Of a DNA stretch of 64,000 nt, positions 21,916 to 33,200 are shown one piece after another; the stretch's first letter is position 1; each line of letters starts with the position of its first letter. A program made the position numbers and the translations under genes. The stretch is taken from the NCBI GenBank assembly GCA_946894095.1, contig OX335645.2:20979001-21043000 (forward strand), in the 5' to 3' direction. The notes below the pieces were generated by a model. The model searched no databases and had not been told where the DNA came from. It was given only the letters and a program-made list of their open reading frames with translations. The stretch is from Incurvaria masculella. Lineage: Eukaryota; Arthropoda; Insecta; Lepidoptera; Incurvariidae.

Positions 21916-24002
21916 CTAATTGCAGAGAAGTATCCTTTCCGTTAGGTGTTTCCCATTTTCTGTATACCAGTCATGAAGTACCAGGCTCGACCACTGCGCC
22001 CAGTAACTTTTAGTCGCTGTGCTTATTGCAGAAATATCTCTCCATTCTGGCTTTGTCTCTCCTGCTCTCTTCCAGTGAATAATGGGCATCAGATCATCGT
22101 CCCCCTCCTGGGCTAGCTTCATGTTTTCATTGCTCCATTCTTCGCTAATGTTATCCGTTCGGATGGCCTTTAAATGAACGGTCTCCTTTATCTCCTCCCT
22201 GATGCAGTGCTTACACTCTTCTGGGCAGGGTCGACGGGACAAAGCGTCAACATTTCCATGGGTTTTACCACTCCGATGCTCTGTATCAAACTGATACTCT
22301 TGGAGCTGTTCCAGCCAACATGCAACCTGCCCTTCTGGATTCTTAAACTGAAGCAGCCATTTCAAAGCAGCGTGGTCAGTCCTCAAGCGAAATCTTCGGC
22401 CGAGAAGATACTTGTTGAAATGCTGCAAAGTCTTCACTACTGCTAGAAGCTCTCATCTTGTCACACAATAGTTCCGTTCTGGTTTTGAAAGGGATTTGCT
22501 GAAATAACCAATAACGATCTCCTTGTCCCCATGACGTTGTGAGAGTACACCGCCGATTCCGGTATTACTTGCGTCTGTGTCGACTATGAACTCTTTATCG
22601 GCTTCGGGGTAGCCCAAGATAGGAGTGTTACAGAGATGTTGCTTAAGTTCTTGAAACGAATTTGCGCACTCCTCGTCCCAATTAAATTGACGCTTATCTT
22701 CTGTAAGTCGATGCAGAGGCTTAGCAATCTCGGAGAAGTTTCGGACGAAACGGCGGTAATATGAGCACAGTCCTAAAAATGCACGAACTTCAGTCTTATC
22801 CTTTGGAATTGGCCACTCCTGTACGGCTTCGATCTTCTGTGGGTCAGTTTGGATGCCATTTCCGGAGATAACGTGACCCAAATAGCTAACCTGACGCTTG
22901 AAGAAAGAACACTTCTTGCCACTTAGTTTAAGGTTAGCTTGGCGAATCTTGTTCAAAACGTTCTCCAAATTCTTGATGTGCTCGTCAAATGTCCGCCCTA
23001 ATATGATTATATCGTCCAAGTACACCAGACAAGCTTCCCCGATCAGCCCAAAAAGTACTCGTTCCATAAGCCTCTCGAAGGTTGCGGGAGCATTACAAAG
23101 TCCAAACGGCATCACTTTGAATTGCCACAGCCCATGCCCTGTCGTAAACGCTGTCTTCTCTTTGTCTTTGTTGTCGATTTCCACCTGCCAGTAGCCGCTC
23201 TTCAGGTCCAGGGTTGTGAACCACTTCATGCCACTCAATGTATCCAGCGTGTCATCAATTCTAGGAATTGGATAGCTGTCCTTTTTCGTTACATCATTTA
23301 AACGTCGATAGTCCACACAAAATCTGGTGCTGCCATCTTTCTTCTTTACCAGAACTACGGGTGAACACCATGGACTTGATGAAGTCTCTATAACATTATT
23401 TTTCTGCATGTCCGCTATCATTCTCTGAACTTCTTCTTCTTTAGCTACGGGAACGCGGCGTGGCCTCTGACGTATTGGAAGAGCATCTCCTGTGTCGATG
23501 CGGTGCTTAACCATGCTTGTTCTCCCAATGTCTCCGTCGTGCGAAGAGAAGATGTCTGAATATCGCATTAGTAGATTTGTTGCTTTCTTCAAAATTATCA
23601 ACAGTCAGGTCCCGTCTGCTTTCTTCCAAAAGAGTGGACACTTTAGATCTCCCTGTGTCCAATTTATCTGAGGAAATTTCATCACATTTGCGTAGCCAGG
23701 AAACTTCTTCTTTGCCACATATGAGCACGCCATTTGCCACATCTATTTTACAGTTGTTAGTTCTCATAAAGTCTAAACCTAGAATGCAATCATCGATTAT
23801 ATCTGCTAAAACGGCGGTATGACGATAAGTCTTACATCCAATTTTAATTGTTACTTCTATCTCTCCATAAACGGGTATGTGCTGGCCGGTAGCTGTCTGA
23901 AGCCTGCAATCATTGAAATACTGGCGACGATTCCATATTACGCGGCCGCAGGTTTTTGACTTAACGATTTTACGGGATGCTCCGGTATCCAAGTATCCCG
24001 TT
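21916..24002 (-). pseudogene. Protease, reverse transcriptase and RNase H of the gypsy-type element
   Basis: The protease part (23992-23507) opens with the aspartic-protease motif DTGAS and includes ILGLDF. The next frame (23601-22453) holds the RT, with FCVDYRRLN, the LPFG-like box MPFGLCNAP and catalytic YLDD, then the start of RNase H (VDTDAS). A TGA near 22451 breaks RNase H, which resumes at 22437 (RTDHAALKWLL, NVDALSRRP). A further frameshift lies near 21975. Protease and RT lie in different frames. The RT itself is uninterrupted. Confidence 0.88.
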
Positions 24003-24106
24003 CACTTGCCCTTCAACGAGCAGGCTGTTTCCAGTACATGCCTGCGAAATTGTGACTTTCGGGGCTTCTATTCTACCAGCCAGCACCCGCCCCCCGGTTC
24101 TGGCCT

Positions 24107-25533
24107 TTACTCGTTTCCCTGCTGCGCATCTTCATTTGCAGCATCAGGCCTTTCGGTTTGGTTTTTGGGGCAGTTGGTTCGAAGGTGCCCCAGTTCATTG
24201 CACTTGTAGCACCGGGGAGTAAATTTACGTCTTGCAGGTGATCTGGTTTCCGACGTCACCACTTCTCTTATTCGATGCGCTCGGGGATCTGATCGAACCG
24301 CTTCGACCTCCAACGCGTGGGCAAGAGCGTCCTTCAACGTTGCGTGGTGACTTAATCGTACAGCAGCTCGTACTTCGATGTCCCTGATGCCATCCACGAA
24401 AGCCTGCACCAAGTAATCTTCCAACGAAGAATTCAATGATGATTGATGGGCCTTTCGGCCAGAGTCTCGATTTCCAGTACCCACTGTTGAAGTCCTTCAC
24501 TTGCTCGTTGTACTCGATCACGAAGTTGAGCTCGGTAGACGTGTTCCAAATGCTTGTCGCCAAACCTTGACTCCAGTGCTTCTAAAAGTCCGTCATAGGT
24601 GATTTGGGGACCAAAAGCCTCGAGAACATGGAGTGCCTTGTCCCGAAGTCCTAAGGTCAAAGCAGTTCGTGCTTGGTTCTCATTCCATCCATTTGCAATA
24701 ACCACTGATTCAAACTGAAGTTTGTAAGCGGCCCAGGATGTCAAACCATCGAAAGGAGGAACCTTAAATCTTGCTCCTGCTGTTGCAGATGAAGATACAG
24801 TTACTCCACAGGTCTTGATTTTCTCCATTTCTTCGGATATCTTTGACTCAAGCCCGTTCAGTCGCTCTTCATGGCGCCCGAGAGTTTGGTCTTGCTCTTC
24901 GATCTTAGAGTTGACCTCATCAAGCTTCTCCTTTATTTTGGCATTGGATTCCCTAACGGCCCACATCAGTTCTTGCCGCTGCTCTTCCTGACGGCGAGCT
25001 TGTTCCTGCGCCTGCTCCTCTTGACGGCGGGTCTGCTCCTCTTGCCGACGGGCTTGCTCCTCTTGACGGCGGACCTGTTCTTCCTGATGGCGGGCCTGTT
25101 CTTGCAACTGCTCTTCTTGACGGCGGGCCTGTTCTTCTTGACGGCGGGCCTGTTCTTCCTGACGGCGGGCCTGTTATTGCAACTGCTCTTCTTGACGGCG
25201 GGCCTGTTCTTCTTGACGGCGGGCCTGTTCTTCCTGACGGCGGGCCTGTTCTTGCAACTGCTCTTCTTGACGGCGGGCCTGTTCTTCCTGACGGCGGGCC
25301 TGTTCTTGCAACTGCTCTTCTTGACGGCGGGCCTGTTCTTCTTGACGGCGGGACTGTTCTTGCATGAAGGTCATCAATGCGTTCAAGTCCAAGGCAGGAG
25401 TTTGCGTCATTAATTGATGGCTCTCGAATTCTTGAGTTCCTGAGGCAGCTGCATCCTCGGCCGGTGTTGTGTCGGCTGCCGTCTGGCTCCTGGTCCTCAC
25501 GCCTTCCTGGTCTTCTCTCGGTGTGGTCGGCAT
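24107..25533 (-). pseudogene. Gag of the gypsy-type element with RRQEEQA repeats
   Basis: Starts at 25533 (MPTTPRED), runs through a long tandem repeat of RRQEEQA heptads (about 25370-24970) likely to form a coiled coil, then a capsid-like region, and ends in a CCHC zinc knuckle (CYKCNELGHLRTNC). One TAA stop interrupts the repeat at about 25171. A one-base frameshift near 24449 separates the capsid from the zinc-knuckle part. The charged heptad repeat at the Gag N-terminus is unusually long. Confidence 0.82.
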
Positions 25534-25540
25534 CTCTAAT

Positions 25541-25557
25541 CCCCGCTTCTGACACCA
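25541..25557 (-). other. Primer binding site
   Basis: Two bases inside the 5' LTR the minus strand reads TGGTGTCAGAAGCGGGG, complementary to a tRNA 3' end finishing in TCTGACACCA. tRNA-Leu is the likely primer, but that assignment is from memory of tRNA ends, not a search. Confidence 0.65.
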
Positions 25558-25559
25558 AT

Positions 25560-26078
25560 TGTTACGCGGGTAGGGTGCAGATTAGAGAAGAAAACACCAA
25601 TACTCAACACTCTTCCTTTATTTCAAATAATTCACAAGCAAACTCACAAATACAATTTCACACTAGGTTAATTCAAACACTAATTTACAAACTATATCAC
25701 TCACTTCACTGATTCACTTCAGAGCTAGTTCACTGCACTTCTATATCGCTTGTTGTCGCTCACTTCGCTTCCAAAAATAGACTGCCGCCCTCAGCGCCTT
25801 GGGCGCCTTTTATATCGGTGGAGCTTCTTTCCAGAACACTCCACCGATTTCGAGGCGCCCATGTAGGGCAGCAGTCGAGAACAATCTCCCTCAAGACATT
25901 ACTAGAATGTCCGAGATTTGTTTCTGAAGTCAGCTGGACGAGGCGTCACTTTATATGGGACGACAGTGATGCGATAGCTTGCGCAATGCTGAGACTCTAC
26001 TGAGACTCGAAGGAACCATTTGGCGCACTTTGGTAGTGTATCAGCGCTATGTCTTCGCAGCGGGGCGCGCTCGTAACA
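25560..26078 (-). repeat. 5' LTR of the gypsy-type element
   Basis: Runs TGTTACGCGGG to CTCGTAACA on the plus strand, so its ends form a 7-bp inverted repeat (TGTTACG/CGTAACA). It carries the extra 48 bp at the U3 end absent from the other LTR. Confidence 0.87.
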
Positions 26079-26082
26079 ATAC

Positions 26083-27119
26083 TTTGACAAGTGTCTTAGA
26101 TATAGATTTTTATTCGATTCGGGAGCGCGGTACAGGACGCCGATGCTGTGTCGTTCGCGCTCCAAAGGCTAATCTAACCACCTCGAAAAAGTCTCGAGAG
26201 TGGGTATTTCATGCCTAGAATTGCCCACCAGACTAACTAACGGCGAAAGGCCTCCGTTATTTTAGAATAAAAGTACACACAATCAGAGAACTACTGATAA
26301 ACACGCTTCAAAACAGCTCGATAACAGTTATTTGACAGTGCACACTGCGCAAAGGCTTTCAACCGTGCGCGCTCTATACGATCTGTGTGTGGCATAGCGT
26401 CACGTCCCTTATATCAATCTGATATTCACGGAATTGAGCATGAGCAATTCGGGACGGTCCGGTCGTGTACACGTTTAAAGCACGGTCCACATTCTTGAAA
26501 AAATTACACGAAGGCGTCCCGCCAAAACTTTTGTTGTGACAGGACGAGACCGAGAGGTTATAACCAAACGGGTCTTTTGTTCATAAGATCTGGGTCGTCC
26601 GTAGGGAACGACCGAACGGGTCTTTTGTTTGCAATGAACCGTGTCTTTGGGTCGCAAACGGGTCAAAAGATCTGGGTTGCGAACGACACAAAAGGCCTCG
26701 GGTCGAAAATTGGTCAAAAGATTTGGGTTGTCCGTGCTGAACGTGTCATTTGGTGACGCGACCTTTTTTTATGGTCATTCAACAAAATTCAAACTTCAAG
26801 AGGGTTCGATCTGAATCGGCCCACGGATTGTGCACCCCTTTATTTTTGCTCATTTGATAAAATTACGGAATAATGCTTTACACGGATTCCTGTGTACTGC
26901 ATGACCTTTTGTATGCTCATTCGATGAACAATCGTAATAGTGGCTTACTTAGGACTCCGCTGGATCGCCTTACCTTTTTTTTGCTTATTCCAAATTTTTG
27001 CGGAAGATGACCGAACGGGTCAAAACGACCCGTTCGATCATGCTAACACTGCTAGTTATTTCTACAGAATATATAACATCCTGCTCTTTCTGCAATGTAC
27101 GCATTTCGGAACGTACGGT
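26083..27119. other. Non-coding DNA with reiterated ACGGGTC motifs
   Basis: No gene is seen. From 26550 to 27040 the motifs ACGGGTC, GGTCTTTTGTT and GGTCAAAAGATCTGGGT recur in both orientations, ending with a perfect 10-bp inverted repeat, CGAACGGGTC (27012-27021) and GACCCGTTCG (27027-27036). Origin unknown. Confidence 0.5.
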
Positions 27120-27800
27120 TGGATGACTTCTTTAAAGCTGTTCCTTGATACAGCAAGGCTACGAAACATGTTTTTTCTGGATTCGCGGCCACATAAATTT
27201 GAAGCTACACGATTCAGCAGATTATCTAGCTAGAACGATAGCTGACAGCAACCTGAATATTTGCCATATTAAGAATGTTGCCCTACCGCAATCGGAATTT
27301 GTAGCGAAAATAAAACAGGAAATTATCCACGAATGGACCGAACAATGGAAAATGTCCAATACGGGTCGTTGGTACGCCGAAATAAACGATTTAGTTGGGA
27401 AACCACCTTGGTTCAATAAAACCGTACCAAAAAGAAGAAAATATTATGCAACAATTTGTCGTCTACGTTTCGGACATTGTCTTTTTCAATCCCATCTTTA
27501 CAGATTAAACCTTATCGACACCGCCGTATGCCCACACTGTAACTTAGCTGATCAATCCCTGGACCACCTTTTCTTTCATTGCTGTGCTTTTGATGAGCAA
27601 AGAGAAAAACTATATAAATGCTTAGAAGTTACATACAAAGAAAGAGAAAAAATCCCGCTCGACCTGAAAAAGATATTAAGTCCACCGACCAACTTTGAAC
27701 CCATAGTTCTATATAAACATGTGACAATAGAAAATATTTAACTACATGACACTCCAGAATGGACTACAATCCATAAGATACAATAAAGAGAAGGCTGTAT
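27120..27800 (+). pseudogene. C-terminal end of a LINE ORF2 with RNase H remnant
   Basis: The open frame 27145-27741 begins inside an RNase H domain (FWIRGHINLK, then ADYLAR, equivalent to the GH..N..AD.LAR end of LINE RNase H). It continues to a zinc-finger-like CPHCNLADQSLDHLFFHC (CxxC, HxxxxHC type) typical of the C-terminus of I- and R1-related elements. Upstream RT and endonuclease are absent. The remnant stops about 250 bp before the PRIM2 start codon, so it lies within or next to that gene's promoter. Confidence 0.75.
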
Positions 27801-27864
27801 AGCGAAAGCTTTTGCCTGTCCATTGGATAAACAAACAAAAAAAAATCTTTAAAGCTGTCAAAAA

Positions 27865-27875
27865 TTGGCGCCAAA
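27865..27875 (+). promoter_or_regulatory. E2F-type site upstream of PRIM2
   Basis: TTGGCGCCAAA is a palindromic E2F/DP recognition sequence lying about 120 bp before the PRIM2 ATG. DNA replication genes are classical E2F targets, so G1/S-phase control is a reasonable inference. Confidence 0.6.
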
Positions 27876-27995
27876 TAGGTGCGTGTTCTGTCTGCTGTCC
27901 GTCCGTGTGGCTCGTTATGCGGGCTATTCCTATTTTGTGCCAAGTTCTGGTTAGTTCTAATTTTTCAGTAACTAATTACATTTCAGGAGCTAAGA

Positions 27996-29686
27996 ATGGA
28001 TCTTAACATAAAGCGGCGCGCGAACCGGAAACCGGCAGGCAGCGTACAGCTCTCTGAAGAGTACCCCCACGACCTGCAACTGTATCGCCTGCCACCGACA
28101 TGCGACATTACTCTACACGACTTCGAGGAGCTGGCGGTAGAGCGACTGAAGCTGTTGCGGGCGCTAGCGGCCGCGACCACGCTGCGTGGTCACCGACCCC
28201 ACTCGGAAGCTTGGAACGAGGCAGTATTAGCCGACTTGCGCGCGGACGGACTTAAGTACTACGCGAAGCTTTGCGACTGCTCCGGTTGTGGTACTGCAGA
28301 AGCGGACGTTCACGCTCGTAGCAAAGACCATATCGCTCACTTTATTCTGCGACTCGCTTACTGTCGCTCGGAAGAACTTCGCCGCTGGTTCATTTCACGC
28401 GAACTCGAGTTATTCAAAATGAGGTTCCTTGCCTTACGAAGCGATGCAGTAGACACATTCTTCAAATTGAACGATTTACTTTACAAGGACATCTCCCCTG
28501 AGGAGAAGAGCTCTCTTATTGGCTGCCTTCGTGACTCAACAGCCGCTCAGCAGGTAGACACCTTGCGATTCTACAAAGTGCGCTTCCATGAGGTGCTCGA
28601 TCTTGTCAAGAAGCGTAAGGTGTACTTGAGTGAAGGCTGGGCATATATTCCTCACACTGAGCTGGTATCGGTAATACTTTCACACTACAGAAACCATCTA
28701 AAGCAGAGCTTAGCTGTGGCTAGTCAACACCTCGGAGAAGTGGAACAGGATGAGAGGCTAGTGGCTCTGCTTCGCGGTCTGCACACTTCCTATACGGGTA
28801 ACGACTACACTGGGTCTAAGGCTTCAGTTCCTATCGAAAGTCTAGACTCGTTATCAGTCAAGTCGTTCCCTCTGTGCATGCGACAGCTGCACGAGAACTT
28901 GCGAACGGCCCACCATCTGAAGCATGGAGCGAGACTTCAGTACGGATTATTCTTAAAAGGAATAGGAGTCACCTTAGAGGACTCATTGAGGTTCTGGCGA
29001 GAGGAATTTACTCGGATCATGGACCTTGATAAGTTTGAGAAGCAGTATGCATATAACGTTCGGTACAACTATGGAAAGGAGGGTAGCAAGCGGAATTATT
29101 CACCATACAGCTGCATGAAGATCATAGAGAGCTCTGTGGGGCCAGGTGATTGCCATGGATGCCCGTTCAGACACAGTGATGCGAGCAATCTGAAGAACAA
29201 ACTGCAAGGTTATGGCCTTAGTCCACAAGGTTTGTAAACATTTGTATTGTTTTGTATATAGGCCAGTTATTTAATGGACCGACGTATTGCCCTGGAGAAA
29301 TTATTTCAGAGATCCTGTCCGACCGTCTAATATCTGTGGAAAACCAACTGTTTTTCATCAGATTGTGTCTATAAGGGGCATGATAAATATTAGTTCTGTA
29401 CATAGTGTCTCCTCTATTTACAGGTATTGCTAGCGTCGTAGAGGTAGCAAAGAAAGGGCATTACCAAGTGGCCTGCAGCAAGTATTTTGATGCAACACAT
29501 AACATGGAGCTCGGCTTGGGCATCAACCATCCGAACCAGTACTTCGAGGAGAGCCAAAACGTCATCCAAGGCAACTCGAAAGTTCAGCCCCAGAGAATCG
29601 AAAGTAAATCTAATGTTAAAAAGGAAACAATCAATGAATTTGATGAAATGGACTTTGATGCAGACATGGCCGACATCGCTAATTAG
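27996..29686 (+). CDS. PRIM2: DNA primase large subunit
   Basis: Two exons, 27996-29229 and 29424-29686 (stop TAG), join in phase through GT/AG borders to give 498 residues, near the roughly 509 of the human protein. PRIM2 pairs with the catalytic small subunit in the polymerase alpha-primase complex and helps make the RNA primers of nuclear DNA replication. The four cysteines expected to hold the 4Fe-4S cluster are C294 (FPLCMRQLH), C373 (YSCMKI), C389 (CHGCPFRHSD) and C429 (YQVACSKYF). The HPNQYF motif follows. The ATG starts MDLNIKRR; a possible splice acceptor (ACATTTCAG) lies 10 bp upstream, so a non-coding first exon cannot be ruled out. The protein looks intact. Confidence 0.95.
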
Positions 29687-29754
29687 TTAAATAATTTTAA
29701 TTATGCAGGTATTAACAGAAATCATTGAAACAATGACCTATTCTATGACCTAGC

Positions 29755-29760
29755 AATAAA
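29755..29760 (+). terminator. Probable PRIM2 poly-A signal
   Basis: AATAAA occurs 69 bp after the PRIM2 stop codon. On the other strand the closest AATAAA for GLG1 is at 29910-29915, so the two transcripts need not overlap. Confidence 0.55.
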
Positions 29761-30214
29761 GCATCCAAATTAAGTTTTCCAAACAATCATAGTTTGCAAA
29801 TAATTGTAAACTGTTTACTTACCATTTAACTTCTTTTTATGTATTATAACATCTGTCAATCGCATCGATTTCCACCTTGACCAGAATGTTTTTTTTTTCC
29901 GATTGAAGCTTTATTAAAAACTAGCTGAGGTACAAATCAGAACTATAGCTCGGGACAATATCGAAAAAAAAAAATTTCTGATAAAAAGTAGCCCATCCTT
30001 CTATATTTCTGGCCAATAAATTATCTCTATGCAAATGGAAATCACATGTATCAGTTCCTATGTGAAAGGACAAACCAACAAACACACTTTTGCATTTTTA
30101 ATATTAGTAGGTCAAGAAATATAACCAAATCCAAATTGTACATCATGCCTTCGGGTGTTCACTGTGTATAAATAAAAACATATTATCCGTTATAAACTTA
30201 TTTACTATATCACC

Positions 30215-33200
30215 TTACTTTCTCTTAACATACATGGCTCTTCTGGTCATTTTCCCACAAAACAAACCGAATATGAATACTAAACCTATTATAGAAATCA
30301 ATACGACTAGGATATATTTCTTTGCTGGAGATGATGAAACTTGGTTGTATATGTCACCGATACCTTCAGGTGCTCGAATCTGTAAGAAAATTAGTGATAA
30401 GTTTTACATAAATCCATTTAAAAGTACAGTACAATAAGTCCCAGCTGCGTTTATTTTTGTTTGGGATTTTTTTTTTATTTTACTGGACATGGATGGCTAA
30501 CACCAAACCTTCTGTCATGGTATTAGCCTAACACACCACATGGGAACTACGTGCCATGCCAGGACCTTCCTTATGTTGCACGGCTACATTGAACTGGATT
30601 GAAAACACGGACAATTTTCATTGCCGCTTCGACCATCATTCATCCAATGCGATGGTACCAACCCGGGCGGGATTAACCCTACCACCTAGTAAGTAAGGAA
30701 AGGGACCTACAGTTTAACGTGGAATCCGAACCACGGCCAGCCTCTCTCAACGGTCGAATGGTCACCCATCCAAGACCAGACCGGACCCAGCGTTGCTTAA
30801 CTTCGGAGAGCGATCGAAGTGTCGCGCCACTGGGCCACTGAGGCTGACAAAATTTATTTATTATATTATTCGGGCCTTTATTATTATATATATTATATAA
30901 TTATAATATTTTTTATGGTATATACGATAGAATTTATTTGATAAAATGTTAAGAAACTAAAAATTAAAATCATAATCACAAATTAAAATATTCTTCCATG
31001 GGGACCGATGACATTGTCCCCATAACGGAGGCAGCGTTTTTCCCGCTGTATCGCCTGGCTTATGCGCTGCTTAAAGAACGCTCCTGCTCGAAGGTCGCCC
31101 GAAGCTTCTATCAAAAGTTTTTCGATGTTGGTAGAAAGCGCGACTGCGTCCTTGCTCCAAGGGCCAAGTGTCTCAACCGCAAAGACCGAAAGTTCATAGT
31201 TCGCCGAGCAATTACTATACTTGCGATGTTTATGACTTTCGGCCTTTGCGGCCGCAAAACCTGCCTCTTATTATATATTATATATATATCTATATCTAAT
31301 TATAATATTAAATCTTTGATAGTTATGGGAACATTAATTTCTCACTTAATACAGTAGAATACCAATCTTCCAAATGCCGATTGATGCCTAACGACGGATT
31401 GACCTGTCAAATGGATCACCTGAAATATCCTACGTACAAATTGTTTTTCTATGAAATATGAGGAAACTAAAAAAAAGCCTTTACGTATGCTGCCTCCGCC
31501 AAAAGAAGCGGTTTACTATGTCGCATTGACACACTGTGTATTTAATTATGTTTTGAACTATAGTATGTATCATGTAAGAAATTTAAAAAACGAATAAGTA
31601 TTTTCTTTATTTTATTTTACCAATAGACCACTCATCCGGATTTTCGTTTATCCGGATTGCCTTCATTCCCATTCCCATGCATGTGTTAAAATAGAAAATA
31701 ATTTTAAAAAGCCAAGTTATTTTCGGAAACATCACAAGTAAATCATCAATCCTGTCAAGAAGGAAGCTAAAATATAGGTTGTCAAGTTTCAGCTTAAAGT
31801 ATTCAGAAAAAAAAATATGGAAACTGAACTGGTAGTCCCAGTTGTCACATAAACTGGCGTTTATGGAACTTTGAGTTCCGTAAAAACGTCAAACTCCATA
31901 CAATTTTTTACTAGATATTCTATGGTTTTACTTCTTCAAGCTGTCAAAGTAAAACTCTGACTTCCGATTTGTATGAAAATGCGGAGTCGGCGTAAACGGC
32001 AGCTGTCAAATCAAGCTCGGACTCGCAAATGTAAGCTCGCTTAACGCCCACTGTGCGCGATCTTTTTTTTTTTTTTTATGTGACTGGACATGGGTGGCTA
32101 ATACCACAAGTTCTGTCATGGTATTAGCCCAACACACCACATGGGAACTAGGTGCCATGCCAGGACCTTCCTTATATTGCACGGCTACATTGAACTGGAT
32201 GGAAAACACGGACAATTTTCATTGCCGCTTCGACCATCGTTCATCCAATGCGATGGTACCAACCCGGGCGGGATAAACCCTACCACCTAGTAAGTAAGGA
32301 AGGGGACCTACAGCTTAACGTGGAATCCGAACCACGGCCAGCCTCTCTCAACGGTCGAATGGTCACCCATCCAAGACCAGACCGGACCCAGCGTTGCTTA
32401 ACTTCGGAGAGCGATCGCCGAAGTGTCGCGCCACTGGGCCACCGAGGCTGACAAATCGATCTTGAATTTCTCCATACATTTGAAAACGCCAGTCGATCGG
32501 TTTGCCGTAAATGCCAATTTAGGTGACAGCTGGGACTACGCGCTCTGACCATTAGTAGTTAGAGCATTATTCTTTGAATATAATTGGAAACATGGTAAAT
32601 CTATGCTTTGGTTATACTTACAGCTGCAACATATCTGTACATTTGGATTCTATTTGATAGCTCCGTGTGGCAAGTAAGTGTTAGCTGCCGTTCGCTGTTG
32701 CCGTTATCATTCAGTACTATTTTCAAGCATTTCAATCCTGCAAAACAATTTAGTTATGAGAACATAGTAAAGTTGGATTAAGTTCACTATCTTATATGAT
32801 TTCTACTTACTTCTGCCGGCTCCTCGTTCCAAGTCGTTACAGTATTTTAGCAAATCAAGGGCGCATGCTCTCTCCAGGAGTGGATCAGCTCCTATATCTA
32901 GCTCTGTCTCTTCTATCCGTTGAGCCACCTCGTGGACACATTCAGCAGATACGATTTTGCCATTCAATAAGGCAGTTTTAAGACACTCCTCTACCTTGAA
33001 TGTTAGAAAACTGAATTAGTGCATTTAAAGTAGCGAGTCAGTGTCCTTGCGATTTGTGCAACTTATCTTATGCTCAATTTACATTAAATTCTGAAGTATA
33101 GATTGAAGTGGACCCTGACTGAGGAAATTGATCACTATTATATTGACATTTCAATTAAGCAAGCATTAACCACTTAACTGTGTATTTTTTCATGTGTTTA

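Larger units (their letters stand above)
20324..26082 (-). mobile_element. Ty3/gypsy-type LTR retrotransposon, coding region broken
   Basis: Two LTRs bound a minus-strand gag-pol. The outer ends read TG...CA and are flanked by a 4-bp duplication, ATAC, at 20324-20327 and 26079-26082. The domain order is gag, protease, reverse transcriptase, RNase H, integrase, the Ty3/gypsy order. No envelope-like frame is present. The coding region carries several in-frame stops and single-base frameshifts, listed under its parts. Confidence 0.9.

Noticed and set aside
24871..25413. Plus-strand Leu-rich 180-residue frame
   Set aside because: It is the antisense of the 21-bp gag repeat; the Leu-rich pattern is the reverse complement of the RRQEEQA codons.
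20324..26082. Endogenous retrovirus with an envelope gene
   Set aside because: After integrase the frame ends about ten bases before the 3' LTR, so there is no room for an envelope frame.
18081..29229. The orphan exons at 18.1 and 19.5 kb as an N-terminal extension of PRIM2
   Set aside because: Joining exon 2 to the possible acceptor before PRIM2 gives a stop within two codons and a different frame from the PRIM2 start.
30998..31357. Plus-strand 119-residue frame
   Set aside because: The minus strand over the same DNA carries a recognisable retroelement C-terminal relic, so this frame is a shadow.
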